Assembly (NCBI GenBank): GCA_010692425.1
Contig: JAAHHJ010000020.1
Coordinates: forward strand, 62,001-126,000
DNA length: 64,000 bases
From: Symploca sp. SIO3C6
GTDB taxonomy: Bacteria; Cyanobacteriota; Cyanobacteriia; Cyanobacteriales; Coleofasciculaceae
Direction: 5' to 3'
Below are positions 26,068 to 35,876 of the stretch, piece by piece. The notes under the pieces were generated by a model, which made no database searches, was not told the origin of the DNA, and saw only the letters and a list, made by a program, of their open reading frames with translations. The stretch's first letter is position 1, and each line of letters opens with the position of its first letter. The position numbers were made by a program, and so were the translations under genes.

Positions 26068-26961
26068 TTAGCTCATAAATTCTGATGCTACAATCATTGA
26101 TCCAATTCCCTCATCAGTGAAAATTTCTAGTAGCAGTGCGTGGGGAATGCGACCATCAATAATATGGGCAGCTCTGACACCCTGAGCAAGTGATCTAACA
26201 CAACAATTTACCTTGGGAATCATCCCGCCACCCACAATGCCAGTATCAATCAAGTTTCGCGCTTGTTTAATATCCAATCTGGGAATCAGACTAGAAGGAT
26301 CTTGGTAATCCTGCAAAATCCCAACTGTATCGGTGAGCAAAATTAACTTTTCTGCCCCCAAAGCTGCGGCGATTTCACCGGCAACAGTGTCGGCATTGAT
26401 GTTGTATGACTGACCATTCTCGTCAGCGGCAACACTAGAAACTACTGGGATATAGCCACTATTGACTAGGGACTCAATTAGTTTAGTCTCGACATTGCTC
26501 ACTTCTCCAACAAAGCCAATTCCTTCTCGACCTTCTGGACGAGCTGTAATCAGATTGCCGTCTTTTCCACAAAGCCCCACAGCTAAGCTGCCAGCACGAT
26601 TGATCAGAGCTACTAGTTCTTTGTTAACCCGACCTACTAACACCATCTCTACAACATCCATTGTCGGGGCATCAGTAACCCTTAAACCATGTTTGAATTG
26701 AGGCTCAATGTTCAACTTTCCCAGCCAGCTATTGATTTCTGGACCACCGCCGTGGACAACTACTGGTCTTACACCGACGCAGGCTAAGAACACCACATCG
26801 CGGATCACAGTATCTTTGAGGGCGCTGTCTTTCATGGCAGCACCACCGTATTTGACGACTACTGTTCTACCAGCAAATTGTTGGATGTAGGGTAGTGCTT
26901 CGCTCAGCACTCGCACGCGGGTTGCTTCAGCTTCCCTAATATAATCACTCTGTATTACCAT
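26068..26961 (-). CDS. argB: Acetylglutamate kinase
   Basis: ArgB phosphorylates N-acetylglutamate in the second step of arginine synthesis, and in cyanobacteria it is relieved of arginine inhibition by PII. Visible are VVKYGGAAM (about residue 34), [10 protein letters not shown] (about 68) and the C-terminal GGGMIPKV (about 240). The 297-residue length is normal, and the N-terminal helix typical of arginine-sensitive, hexameric forms is present. It is monocistronic; the convergent secreted-protein gene ends 10 bases away. Confidence 0.95.
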   Translation of the reverse strand: MVIQSDYIREAEATRVRVLSEALPYIQQFAGRTVVVKYGGAAMKDSALKDTVIRDVVFLACVGVRPVVVHGGGPEINSWLGKLNIEPQFKHGLRVTDAPTMDVVEMVLVGRVNKELVALINRAGSLAVGLCGKDGNLITARPEGREGIGFVGEVSNVETKLIESLVNSGYIPVVSSVAADENGQSYNINADTVAGEIAAALGAEKLILLTDTVGILQDYQDPSSLIPRLDIKQARNLIDTGIVGGGMIPKVNCCVRSLAQGVRAAHIIDGRIPHALLLEIFTDEGIGSMIVASEFMS

Positions 26962-27012
26962 TGGCAGCCAAGATGAGCTAAATGAGGTTCAAAAGCAGTT
27001 TAGATTGACATC

Positions 27013-27095
27013 TCCAGGCTTTGAAAAAACCTGGATTCTAAGCTGATGCTGCGGCGCGGTTTAAAAACACGCACCGCGAAGCTTGAATAATTAAC
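27013..27095. repeat. Degenerate dispersed repeat, copy 1
   Basis: It shares with 31495-31575 the blocks GCTTTGAAAAA, ATTCTAAGC, a GC-rich GCGGCGCGG-like hairpin, AAAACAC, and a final AGCTT(A/G)A(A/G). The rest of the 26962-27490 gap shows no gene that I can support. Confidence 0.45.
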
Positions 27096-27490
27096 AATTA
27101 TTGTTTGAGTTTGCCAAAAACCCTGATCAGCCTCGGCTATTACTAGCCGTGCTGTTACTTGCTATCTTTGGTGCTTGAAGATTTTACCCATCTAAGCTTT
27201 TCTAGATGGAACCTCAATTCTTCAGTTTTCTAGGTGCTGTTTTTACAAGCTCAAGATTAAGTGTCGGGTTTTTCACCAACGTGGTTATAAGAGCTGTTAC
27301 CTCATTCTAAAAGAGGTATCACAATCGGGTCAAGAAAATGAATAGATTGTGTCAATATATAGCGTCGGAATAAATTGCCACGAGTGACTCCGCTTTCTTA
27401 GGTTTTGTGGCTACTTGGAGGTGCTTTTCGATAACTAGCAACTTGGGTGATTACTCTACATTGAACAACGAACTAGCAACTGTGAACATT

Positions 27491-28048
27491 TCAGCGCTCA
27501 ACGGTCTCTTTTACAATAGCAGCCAGCGCTTTCTCAATGTTCTCAACGACTTGGTCGCAACCAGATATCTGGTGACGAGCCACCAAATACTGGGGATTGT
27601 TATACGCCAGTTGCACCTGTCCCTGTTCATTTTGCCAAATCAGCGCCTTTTGTGGAAGATCAATTGCTACGGATTGCTGACACTGCATCAGGAGAGTTCC
27701 AACTCTAGGATTACCAAAGATAATTACCTGTGTCGGGCGCAATTGCTCACCTACACTGTTGGCACCTGCAGCGTGATCGATGCGGTTAAAAATGGTAAAG
27801 CCTCTCTCCATGAGAACTAATTCTAGTCGTTTCCCCGTCGTTTTCACAGAATAAGGACTCTTAGTCACAATTAGACTATCCTTGAAGGAAAAGGCTTGGG
27901 AGTCATCAGCCGTTTCCTCAGCATGAACAATTGTCAGAGGGACTAAACTGTTCTCAGCAAGTGTGAAGGTTGTAGTTATAGCCAAGGTCATGAAAATCAA
28001 ATTAATCGCATGCTTGGTGCCGATTGCCCATTTCTTGAAAAATAACAT
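27491..28048 (-). CDS. DUF302 family secreted or membrane-anchored protein
   Basis: The 185-residue protein has an N-terminal hydrophobic segment (residues about 14-31) serving as signal or anchor, then a DUF302 domain (about residues 60-165). The motif RLELVLMERGFTIFNRIDHAAGA is followed by VIIFGNPRVGTLLMQCQQSVAIDLPQKALIW. DUF302 is a small fold thought to bind metals or small molecules; its function is unknown. The first 60 residues after the anchor form a linker. Two MITE-like elements lie upstream (28089-28285), which may have brought or displaced a promoter. Confidence 0.8.
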   Translation of the reverse strand: MLFFKKWAIGTKHAINLIFMTLAITTTFTLAENSLVPLTIVHAEETADDSQAFSFKDSLIVTKSPYSVKTTGKRLELVLMERGFTIFNRIDHAAGANSVGEQLRPTQVIIFGNPRVGTLLMQCQQSVAIDLPQKALIWQNEQGQVQLAYNNPQYLVARHQISGCDQVVENIEKALAAIVKETVER

Positions 28049-28088
28049 TGTTTGTCATCCCTGGTTATGAGCTATTGTCAATGGAGGA

Positions 28089-28178
28089 TAATACCAAGTG
28101 GCAATCAAAAATACCACTTGGCAATAGTAGGGTGAACAGAAGAAAGAAAATGCTATGTGTGAATGTAACTTGGTATTA
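28089..28178. mobile_element. 90-bp MITE with 11-bp perfect terminal inverted repeats
   Basis: TAATACCAAGT (28089-28099) is the exact reverse complement of ACTTGGTATTA (28168-28178). Inside the left end CCAAGTGG (28094-28101) also pairs with CCACTTGG (28114-28121). No coding capacity. It lies upstream of the DUF302 gene. Confidence 0.65.
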
Positions 28179-28190
28179 GCTTGAAAATAG

Positions 28191-28285
28191 TTAGGACTTA
28201 CGAAAAAAAATTTTTAGGTCATGGTATTTCATGAATTACCACTACGAAAAATCAAGCTTTCAAGATAGTTTGGCGTAAGTTCTAA
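28191..28285. mobile_element. 95-bp MITE-like element ending in TTAGGACTTACG / CGTAAGTTCTAA
   Basis: The ends (28191-28202 and 28274-28285) match as a 12-base inverted repeat with one mismatch. TAG occurs immediately outside each end, which could be a short target duplication. TTAGGACTTACG-type ends are, from memory, common in cyanobacterial genomes. Confidence 0.6.
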
Positions 28286-28396
28286 TAGCTATACCCTGTC
28301 GAGATTGAGACTTGGAGTTTTATATATTGGGAAAAATTAAGGGTGTTAAAGTAGACACGGTTTAGTCGAGATAATGAAAAAAGGAGTGCTTTTCTG

Positions 28397-28924
28397 TTGC
28401 CTCCATTCGCCACCAAATTGCCAAGATTAATTTATAGTATGCACAGTTCCAAAAACCCAGACAGCCTTTTGAGTTATCAAGGAGTTTACCCCTGCCCAGT
28501 CTGTCGTGTTGGTCAAATCCAGGCTATGCCGCTGATGGATGCTATGGCTTGCGAATGCCACCGCCATATTTTTACCGCCGACTTGGAAAGGCAGTTGCTC
28601 ACAATGCCTGAGAGGCATCCTCCACTAACCTGGCGCTGGAATGGCAGGAAGTGGACAGCAGCACGTCTAGAAAGTTTCGAATTGGGATGGTTTACATGGC
28701 TGTTTGCTATTGCTTTTGTAACTTTACCAACTACCTTGATTGGGTTGACAGCTTATACTTTTCCTCCTAATCCCAGTAGCAATTTGTCTTGGCTACCAGT
28801 GGTTTGGACAGTATTAACTTTTTTGTCACACTTGGCAATTGTGAGTTGGCTAGTTATCGAGTTTTACCAATTCCCGGTTTGGGTGTACTTGAGAGCTGGG
28901 GGGCAACGGCAACTAGGTCGCTGA
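28397..28924 (+). CDS. Membrane protein with N-terminal zinc-ribbon-like motif
   Basis: I do not recognise the family. The first 60 residues hold CPVCRVGQ and, 17 residues on, CECHRH, a possible metal-binding site. After a short basic-aromatic segment (WRWNGRKWTAA) come two membrane helices (residues about 98-120 and 132-155). The chosen TTG start at 28397 has AAGGAG ten bases upstream; the ATG at 28439 lacks a ribosome-binding site but would also keep all motifs. The C-terminus is basic. The role is unknown; a small membrane sensor or assembly factor is conceivable. Confidence 0.6.
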   Translation: MPPFATKLPRLIYSMHSSKNPDSLLSYQGVYPCPVCRVGQIQAMPLMDAMACECHRHIFTADLERQLLTMPERHPPLTWRWNGRKWTAARLESFELGWFTWLFAIAFVTLPTTLIGLTAYTFPPNPSSNLSWLPVVWTVLTFLSHLAIVSWLVIEFYQFPVWVYLRAGGQRQLGR

Positions 28925-29083
28925 CAATGGTAGTTATAGATTGAGTAGAACTCATGGGTTTGTACCTGCTCAGATTGATTCGTCCAGAACAAGAAATATT
29001 CGTCTAGAGACTTATTAACCATGAAAAATAAACCATGAACAATGAACAATGAACAATGAACTGCGAACACTCAATCACTTGAT

Positions 29084-29587
29084 CTAAATTGCCATTGGAT
29101 CGACGCCTAGATCTGCCACAACTCGGCGCAGAAACTGAACCTTTCGACCAAAATCGAGCAACATAACCTGGTTAAAAACTTCAGTTGCTGCCGGTGAAAG
29201 CTTATAGTCTGCTGGTACTGGCACAACTTCACCAGAACCGATTAAAGTAGCCAGCTGATGCCAGAAAACTAACTTGTTGTTCCTGAAAAGTCCATAGGCG
29301 CGAGTAATTGGCGTGTTGATCTTATTGAGCAAGTCACGCATCGCCTGCAATTGCTCACTAAAGGACATGAGCTTAATTTGATGTAGCAATCCTTGTGCTA
29401 ATTTCAATCGCGCTGTACCGAGAGTGGCAACTGCAATCCAACCTTCCTGCTCCATGCGTTGGTAGATCTCCCACAGTAGACCTAGTTGGTCATTGGCATC
29501 TAAACGTTTGAAGGCAGCAACAGTAATAGGAACTGCTTTTGTCAGCTTCAGGGTGGAATCGAAATTACTGTAATTGGTGAAAGTCAT
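29084..29587 (-). CDS. Helical carotenoid protein (OCP N-terminal domain homologue)
   Basis: The 167 residues correspond to the all-helical N-terminal domain of the orange carotenoid protein (Carot_N). Typical segments are FKRLDANDQLGLLWEIYQRM (about residues 27-46), MSFSEQLQAMRDLLN and FWHQLATLIGSGEVVPVP. Full OCP is about 320 residues with an NTF2-like C-terminal domain, which is absent, so this is a stand-alone HCP paralogue. HCPs bind a keto-carotenoid; some quench singlet oxygen or phycobilisome energy. It is not next to the companion genes (FRP, CTDH, ketolase). Confidence 0.9.
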   Translation of the reverse strand: MTFTNYSNFDSTLKLTKAVPITVAAFKRLDANDQLGLLWEIYQRMEQEGWIAVATLGTARLKLAQGLLHQIKLMSFSEQLQAMRDLLNKINTPITRAYGLFRNNKLVFWHQLATLIGSGEVVPVPADYKLSPAATEVFNQVMLLDFGRKVQFLRRVVADLGVDPMAI

Positions 29588-30681
29588 TTGTAGATTTTCC
29601 CTGTTTGGTTAATTAGGTGTTATGTTAACCGAATTCAACTTAGAGAAGTTTCCCTAGAATTGTTTAGATTACCGACATAGCAATTAAAACTCTCCATACA
29701 CCAGTAGACCTCTGACAAAAGTCTGATTTAGTAAATTAACTGCAATAGTTATCGCCCACTATGGTGAGGTTTATGCAAGAGACCACTACGAGCTTGTGAT
29801 CATAACCAAGGATAAAAGTTGTTATCTCCTCCTGACTTCGAAAATTGACCTAGTCTTAACTGTTTTTGAAAACTAGGCACGTAAAGTAATTTAATGAATT
29901 ATTTACTTGTGTTGTTGTGACTTCAATCTTACAAACTCGGTGACATATATCACACTAGCTAAGATACTCGAATGCCCTAAGATTACTTCTAATCCTTAAC
30001 GGGAAAAGTTTTTGGGGTTTTTGGTATTAGATGCTTGGTGTTGGGAATTAATAAAAAAGAATCTAAAACGAGGAATCTATCATTAAATCTTATTAAATTT
30101 ACCAATGAACCTTATCTTCACCAGAATTTGAATTTCACTTTAGTGTCATCCTAGCATAACCCTTGCCATATGTTGTCTCGAACACATCTGCTAGATTAAG
30201 CACCCTCATTGTTTATCCCTGGTTCGCGATTCAGATTTCTTGGGCAGTCTTTCCGGCTTTCTCATAATTTTCTCTAGCTGAGTAAAAGAGTGTGAACTTG
30301 CCTCTATCTATTTACACCTTTAGCTTAAACTACTACTTACTAAACTTGTAAGCCACCGTAATTTTATGAGAGATTTATAAAGTAAAGTAACAATTACAGT
30401 TTTTGGGTTAATAAATGTTGCAGAGACTGGCTCCCCTTGTTAGCGTGAACTTAGGGAGTTTTTTCTGGTAAACATTTGGCAGGAGACTTGAACTCTATGC
30501 TCTACATTAACCTTGGCTTTTGAAGGCTCCACTGATCCCAGGATTATCGACAAGTATTTAGACATCACTAGTAAAATTTAGTCTCGCTTCCTGCCAGGAG
30601 AATGCTGGATTTGCTTGCATCTGAGGGCAAGGCAGGAGTTTCGGCAGCGTGCTTAGACCTAAATTCTGGAGATTTTTAGTT
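29588..30681. other. 1.1-kb gap without a recognised gene
   Basis: Both strands are AT-rich and broken by stops. The only structure I can point to is a weak hairpin with a T-run on the plus strand at 30431-30464 (CTCCC...GGGAG, then TTTTTT), which could end a small RNA; nothing else supports that. The gap separates the divergent carotenoid protein and SDR genes. Confidence 0.4.
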
Positions 30682-31485
30682 ATGGACATTCAAGGAAAGA
30701 CAGTTTTAGTGACGGGAGCTTCCCGTGGTATTGGGTGCGCAATTGCTCTGGAATTAGCACAACAGGGAGTAGAACGCCTGTTGTTGGTAGCGCGCGATCG
30801 CCAGAGGCTAGCTGAAGTGGCTGCTCAAGTTGAGGCTCTCGGCGTGAAAGTCACAGTTCTGGCCCTAGATCTGACTCAGCCAGTGTTGGTAAACATGGCG
30901 ATCGCGCGAGTTTGGCGGGATCGTGGACCAATTCATTTACTGGTCAACTGTGCTGGAGTTGCCAATCAAACTCCCTTTTTGCAGTCTAAATTGCCCAAAG
31001 TACATCAAGAAATGACCATTAATTTAATGGGAATGTACAATATCACTCATGCGGTAGCCCGACGTATGGCAAAACAGAGGCAAGGTACAATTGTTAACGT
31101 TTCTAGCTTGATGGGCAAAGTAGCTGCACCGACGATGGCCACCTATTCCGCCACCAAGTTCGCAATTCTAGGGTTCACCCAAGCCTTACGCTGTGAACTA
31201 GCAGCAAACAATGTTCAGGTGATGGCTTTGCTGCCATCATTAACCGATACTGACATGGTGCGAGACTTAAAATTATTTCGGTGGGTAATACCCATGAGTA
31301 CTCAGCAAGTAGCTCAAGTTCTCATCGCTGGACTGCGTAAGGAATCACCGGAAATTCTAGTGGGATGGCAAAGCCATCTAGCGGTGTTGTTCAACCGCAT
31401 TGCCCCCTGGCTAATGGAGAAATTTTTACTGCTAGCGTCTCCTTTGTCCAAAGATAGACAAAAGCGCTATCAGAAATACGTTTGA
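30682..31485 (+). CDS. Short-chain dehydrogenase/reductase
   Basis: This is a classical SDR. The NAD(P) site TGASRGIG lies near residue 12, NCAG near 88, the catalytic Ser in VNVSSLMGK near 141, and YSATK near 154. The Arg in LLVARDRQRL after beta-2 suggests NADPH. The substrate is unknown; it may be a 3-oxoacyl-type or polyol reductase. I chose the ATG at 30682 (267 residues), which has GGAG upstream, over an in-frame ATG 33 bases earlier. The C-terminal 35 residues are hydrophobic and may bind a membrane. It is monocistronic. Confidence 0.85.
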   Translation: MDIQGKTVLVTGASRGIGCAIALELAQQGVERLLLVARDRQRLAEVAAQVEALGVKVTVLALDLTQPVLVNMAIARVWRDRGPIHLLVNCAGVANQTPFLQSKLPKVHQEMTINLMGMYNITHAVARRMAKQRQGTIVNVSSLMGKVAAPTMATYSATKFAILGFTQALRCELAANNVQVMALLPSLTDTDMVRDLKLFRWVIPMSTQQVAQVLIAGLRKESPEILVGWQSHLAVLFNRIAPWLMEKFLLLASPLSKDRQKRYQKYV

Positions 31486-31494
31486 CATCTGGAG

Positions 31495-31575
31495 AGCTTT
31501 GAAAAAGGTAAATTCTAAGCGGTTATTGCTTCGCGGCTTCAAAACACACTACGCAATCTGTAGCTTAAGATTAAA
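31495..31575. repeat. Degenerate dispersed repeat, copy 2
   Basis: It is related to 27013-27095 (see that entry). It lies just after the SDR stop and before an STRR-like tract at 31611-31687. Confidence 0.45.
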
Positions 31576-31736
31576 TCAACTTAATCTAAAAGCTTCTCCT
31601 ATTACTTTTTGAGTAACAAGTTTTAAGTAAAAAGCAATAAATGTTATGGTTATTAGTAATTATTTATTACTTATTACTTGTTACTTGAATTCAGACTATT
31701 ACTAGCATTCTTTGTGTTACTGATCTCAACTCATTT

Positions 31737-33338
31737 TCAAGCCAAATCCAGCACTTTCTGCAATAGCAATTGGTCTTTTAGTTTGAGTCGAAAGCGACCA
31801 TTTTCAATATCTCTAATCCAACTTTGACTTTTATCTGTCATCTGTGCTAACTCTCTCTGACTCAAACTCCTACTTTTTCTTGCTGTCATAACTTGCTCAC
31901 CAGAAAGTACTGGCTGCGTTTTTGATTTAGTAGTTCTGGTGATAGTTCTCTGCTTCTTATTTTTCAATTCAGTTAGTTGCGGTTCCCATTGCTGGGGAAG
32001 TTCAAACCACAAGATTCGCGCATTCCTTAAGAGATTCCACTTGCCACGAGGTGCAGAGTCAGTTAGCGGCGTGTCGCTGCTACCATCATTAATCCAAAAT
32101 TCTAGCTCTGCCTCAGCATCTTCAGGAATATCTGCCAATTTTGCCCATAGGGGCTGAATTGCTGGAGGATAGGTAACTGGATCGAATACAGGTTTGAGTC
32201 CGTAATGGTTGAGAACTTCAAGATCACTTTCAAAGGTACGCAGTCGCCGCTTTCTCTCTTCCCGATGTGAAGATGCTTGAATAACTTTTTCCTCTCCATA
32301 GGCAACGCGCATTAAAGTTGGTACAGTAATTCGCTGTTGTTTGCCCATTTTAGTTTTAAATAATAGCCATAGCATCATGCGGGCTGCTCCCTCGTGTTGC
32401 TGCCAAATGCTCATCAGCGTGTTTAATAAAGATTTGGGCAGGTTGCCGTATTGGTAGAAAGCTTTTCCTTGTTTACAACCTTGCTTATCCAAGAAATACT
32501 TTGCCCAAATGCCAGCCCTAACTCTAAAAGTTAGACCAACTAGATGTTTGCAACCAGTGTCGTCTTCCTGGAAATGGTGTTCAATTTCCAACAGATGCCA
32601 CAAGCGGTTTTCTGTAACTGAAAACCCCTGGACTTTTCCCTGAGCTGGCCAGTCAATGGCAGTGGTTATTTTGCAAGGTTGTTGAGCAATGTCTTTAATC
32701 AGAGTTAATTTGGCTGCTTTGCTTAGATCTTTACGTTTATCAAGTCCCAGATATTTCTCAATTTGTCGGTCATTGATGATAAATTCCTGTTCCCAAGGTT
32801 TGTCTAAGGTTGTAGCATGGGCAGCATAGATGAGATGCATGCCAGTGGCTCTTATATCCATTTCTTCAATCACGGAAGCACCTCTAGCATGGGTAAGCGC
32901 CTGGGGCGGCTCTAAATAAAGATTATCCGTGATCCAGAAAGTGATTTGTCCCTGACCTTGTTTAATAGGACGCTGGTAACAAAGCTTTCCTGAAACATCA
33001 ATTTCCCAGGGTAGAGATTGTCTTTGTGCCAGAATATTGCATCCTTCCCAGATTACGATTGCAGAAGCAAAGGGGTTATTTATACCATTTGGAAATAAGT
33101 CTGGGCTGGTCGCAGTTCTTTGATCAACTTTGTATCTGCCCTTTTTCGGCTGTGATGGAATTGGGCAACTGCGTGGACAGTGGATTACACACTGAGGTTC
33201 AGGGTAATAACCTTTACAGTTGTTGCAAAGATCAGGGTTAATCGAGTATTTTTCGTCCTCTAATTTAATTGCACCTGTAGGACATTTTGGTAGACATGTG
33301 TCACATCCAACACAACTGCTAGAAATTTTATAAGCCAT
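31737..33338 (-). CDS. cnfR: CnfR/PatB-type transcription activator of nif genes
   Basis: The 533-residue protein has a bacterial-ferredoxin-like N-terminus. The first cluster is CVGCDTCLPKC (C-x2-C-x2-C-x3-C from residue 9). The second is CNNCKGYYPEPQCVIHCPRSC. Both are suited to [4Fe-4S] clusters. A long unique middle follows, then a C-terminal XRE-type helix-turn-helix (RSLSQRELAQMTDKSQSWIRDIENG, about residues 490-515). This architecture is that of CnfR, which turns on the nif genes under low oxygen in cyanobacteria and is called PatB in Anabaena. Its iron-sulphur clusters are thought to sense oxygen. It lies 3.4 kb from fdxH, and the repeated motifs between nifB and nifP are its likely target. 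Intact. Confidence 0.9.
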   Translation of the reverse strand: MAYKISSSCVGCDTCLPKCPTGAIKLEDEKYSINPDLCNNCKGYYPEPQCVIHCPRSCPIPSQPKKGRYKVDQRTATSPDLFPNGINNPFASAIVIWEGCNILAQRQSLPWEIDVSGKLCYQRPIKQGQGQITFWITDNLYLEPPQALTHARGASVIEEMDIRATGMHLIYAAHATTLDKPWEQEFIINDRQIEKYLGLDKRKDLSKAAKLTLIKDIAQQPCKITTAIDWPAQGKVQGFSVTENRLWHLLEIEHHFQEDDTGCKHLVGLTFRVRAGIWAKYFLDKQGCKQGKAFYQYGNLPKSLLNTLMSIWQQHEGAARMMLWLLFKTKMGKQQRITVPTLMRVAYGEEKVIQASSHREERKRRLRTFESDLEVLNHYGLKPVFDPVTYPPAIQPLWAKLADIPEDAEAELEFWINDGSSDTPLTDSAPRGKWNLLRNARILWFELPQQWEPQLTELKNKKQRTITRTTKSKTQPVLSGEQVMTARKSRSLSQRELAQMTDKSQSWIRDIENGRFRLKLKDQLLLQKVLDLA

Positions 33339-34968
33339 AACTCGATGCTGTCACTCTAAAATTGAGAAAATTGGCTCAAGGAGAATGTTTGCTCAAGTCT
33401 TAAAGAGCTATCATTTAGATTTTTTATATTAGTTACTCCTTCTTTGTGGACATTGTTAGAGTTGTATTTGCTATGATTAAACCTTGGTTAGGCTTGATCC
33501 TCAAGTCATAAATCTAATTTCTTCGAGGTTTTTACTTGAACACTATTAATTAGCTTTCTATCAATAAGGATTTCATATACGTTTTTAGATGGTTGTTCAA
33601 GTTGAGCAATTAAAGATTATTTTAATATTTTAAATATAGCATCTATCATTAGCATTATATTTAACTTAAATTCGATTGTCCTATAATTTAGCCAAATCAG
33701 GGTTTCAAAATCAAATCATATCAACTTTGATCGATTTATTGTTTGATTTTTGTTCACGAATCATTTTTTGTTAATACTCAATGAATCATAAGAAGCTAAT
33801 AAAAATGGACATCAACAAACTAAGCAATTAAAGGCAGTTGATAACATTACTCAATTGGTCAACAGAGGAAAATTATGTTTTGCTCAAACCCTACACCGTA
33901 TAAATTAGGCTGTTTTTCAAGATTGTGCTCACAACGAATGATAGTAGTTCCTAGAGCAAAGTCAGAAAGTTTTTGATGAATGCCTGCGATTATCCCTCAA
34001 GCATGATTAATTTTAGATAAAGGATAAAAATAGTGGGCATTTCTATGCGCTATACTGAGGTTCTCTTGATAGATAAACACAGGTAGTTCCAGTAGTACAG
34101 AAGCACTAACTTCGCGAGAAGCAAGCTATGGAAACAGCACTCTAGAAATGGAATGTATAGAATTGAACTAACTTTTCTCTCAGGATGTTAAAGTCTGTTG
34201 GCATAACTTCGTTTAGTACCAATGACACGCCGCAAAAGGCGCTAACAAAATACCTGTAAACAAAAACTTGACTTACAGTACTCTACTACAAGATTGAGTA
34301 GATAGAAATTCATTCTCAACTCCTAAGGGTGAAACCCATAACTTATGCGACACAGCCGCTAACAACTTAACGCCTTGATAGCGTGATTCACAAGGCAGAG
34401 TCAATTGCTGTGGCAGATACCTGTCAGTAATTTTGGGGGATGTAGTGGCTGATTGGTATAGCCTGTATTGTTGAGCCATAAGGCTTTGGTGCTTTGTACA
34501 GCATGATCATAAGTTGGAAGTGTGTCAAATGGCATTGGCGTTGTTGTCTACAGCCTGTCTTCAATTTTAATAGTGAAATTAGCTTGGGATATGGATGCTT
34601 ACTTTACCACAGTAAAGGCACTTTTGGATCATTTAACAGAGATTTTATCCAATTGAAGTAAAAGGAGCAAGTGCTTAAATTTAAATGGATAAATTGAAAA
34701 CTGGCAATCAATTTTTTTAGGTTTAGTTTCAACTTAAAATTTTTAATTAGCAAAGTTAACAAGTATAGTCTTGATATTTTCCTAAGCTATGTTATGTGGT
34801 GGTTAGTGTAGAGGTAACTAAAAAAAATACTAACTATAATATTTGGTATGACAAAACTTAACTAATCTTTGTAAACTCTAGTTACTAGAGCTGCTAATAT
34901 ACAGTGTTTGGCTATATAAGTTAGAACTGACATAGCCACGCCATAAATCACCAACAAAGATCAAATCT
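33339..34968. other. 1.6-kb AT-rich gap upstream of cnfR
   Basis: This is the longest gene-free stretch in the window. It presumably holds the cnfR promoter at its left end and the molbindin promoter at its right end. A minus-strand open frame of about 68 codons at 34273-34479 resembles no family I know and has no good start signal. I saw no RNA gene. Confidence 0.5.
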
Positions 34969-35178
34969 ATGGAAATTAGCGCTCGCAATACTCTCAAGGG
35001 CAAAGTCATCAAGGTTGTGCCTGGATCAATTAACACTGAGGTGACTATAGAAGTTGCCCCTGGCATCGAATTGGTTTCAGTAATTACTAAATCTTCAGCT
35101 GAAAGGCTTGGCCTTGCCGAAGGCAAGGAAGCTTATGCAGTGCTTAAGTCAACTGATGTACTTGTAGCTGTAGATTAA
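34969..35178 (+). CDS. Molbindin (Mop-domain molybdate-binding protein)
   Basis: At 69 residues this is a single Mop domain: MEISARNTLKGKVIKVVPGSINTEVTIEV, then ITKSSAERLGLAEGKEAYAVLKSTDVLVAVD. Such proteins assemble as hexamers that store or buffer molybdate. Its place between cnfR and the nif cluster fits the molybdenum demand of FeMo-cofactor synthesis. The domain also occurs in ModE and ModC, but here it stands alone. A weak hairpin (35311-35349, ACTTGTCAA/TTGACAAGT) follows and may act as a terminator. Confidence 0.9.
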   Translation: MEISARNTLKGKVIKVVPGSINTEVTIEVAPGIELVSVITKSSAERLGLAEGKEAYAVLKSTDVLVAVD

Positions 35179-35400
35179 ACTATAAAATCAGGAGGTTATT
35201 ACTTCGCACTGGCTCCAAAAAGCTAATCGCATGATTGCGTTGCTGCCACGACCTGAAGAACATCATCAAAGCAGAACAATCACGTCGCGCATTTATACAT
35301 AAAGAAGCTAACTTGTCAAGCACTTAGTTTTAAATTGTGGTTGACAAGTGGCTTTTATGGTGATTTATTGGCAGGGTATTTATAGTTTCCTTAGTGATAT

Positions 35401-35868
35401 ATGGAAGAGGAATTATTGATTCGTCTTGGTAAGCTTCAGGATTTAGATGTCTTGGTTCAGTTCAACCAAGCAATGGCAAATGAAACTGAAGGTAAAAAAC
35501 TTACTTTAGAAATTGTTACTGCTGGGGTAGAAAACTTGTTGAAAAATCCTAATTTGGGATTTTATCTCCTGGCAGAAAAAAATGGTAAGGTAGCTGGTGC
35601 TCTGATGGTGACGACAGAATGGAGTGACTGGCACAATGGTTTATATTGGTGGGTCCAAAGTGTCTATGTTCTCCCAGAGTTTCGTCGTCAAGGTGTTTAT
35701 TATAAACTCTATAACTTTATTAAAGAAAAGGCAAAAAATGAGCAAGATGATTTAAAAATATGGGGGTTTAGACTTTATGTTGAAGGCAAAAATACCATCG
35801 CCCAAAAAGCTTATGAAGCTCTGGGAATGAAGGAAACTAGCTATAAAATCTATGAAGAAAGCCTTTAG
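35401..35868 (+). CDS. GNAT-family N-acetyltransferase
   Basis: The protein of 155 residues has the GNAT core. The acetyl-CoA-binding motif A is seen in VQSVYVLPEFRRQGVYYKLYNFI (about residues 83-105), and motif B in LYVEGKNTIAQKAYEALGMKET. The acceptor is unknown. It is followed after 8 bases by a SAM-dependent methyltransferase gene, so the two are probably co-transcribed. They lie inside the nitrogen-fixation region, between the molbindin and fdxH, but nothing in the sequence links them to it. Confidence 0.85.
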   Translation: MEEELLIRLGKLQDLDVLVQFNQAMANETEGKKLTLEIVTAGVENLLKNPNLGFYLLAEKNGKVAGALMVTTEWSDWHNGLYWWVQSVYVLPEFRRQGVYYKLYNFIKEKAKNEQDDLKIWGFRLYVEGKNTIAQKAYEALGMKETSYKIYEESL

Positions 35869-35876
35869 GATTTGCA

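Noticed and set aside
30431-30464. Hairpin with T-run as evidence for a small RNA
   Set aside because: The stem is only five base pairs with an 18-base loop, and there is no promoter or conserved sequence to support it.
34273-34479. Minus-strand open frame of 68 codons in the cnfR upstream gap
   Set aside because: No recognised family, no ribosome-binding site, and the flanks carry no continuing frame; could be a relic but cannot be supported.
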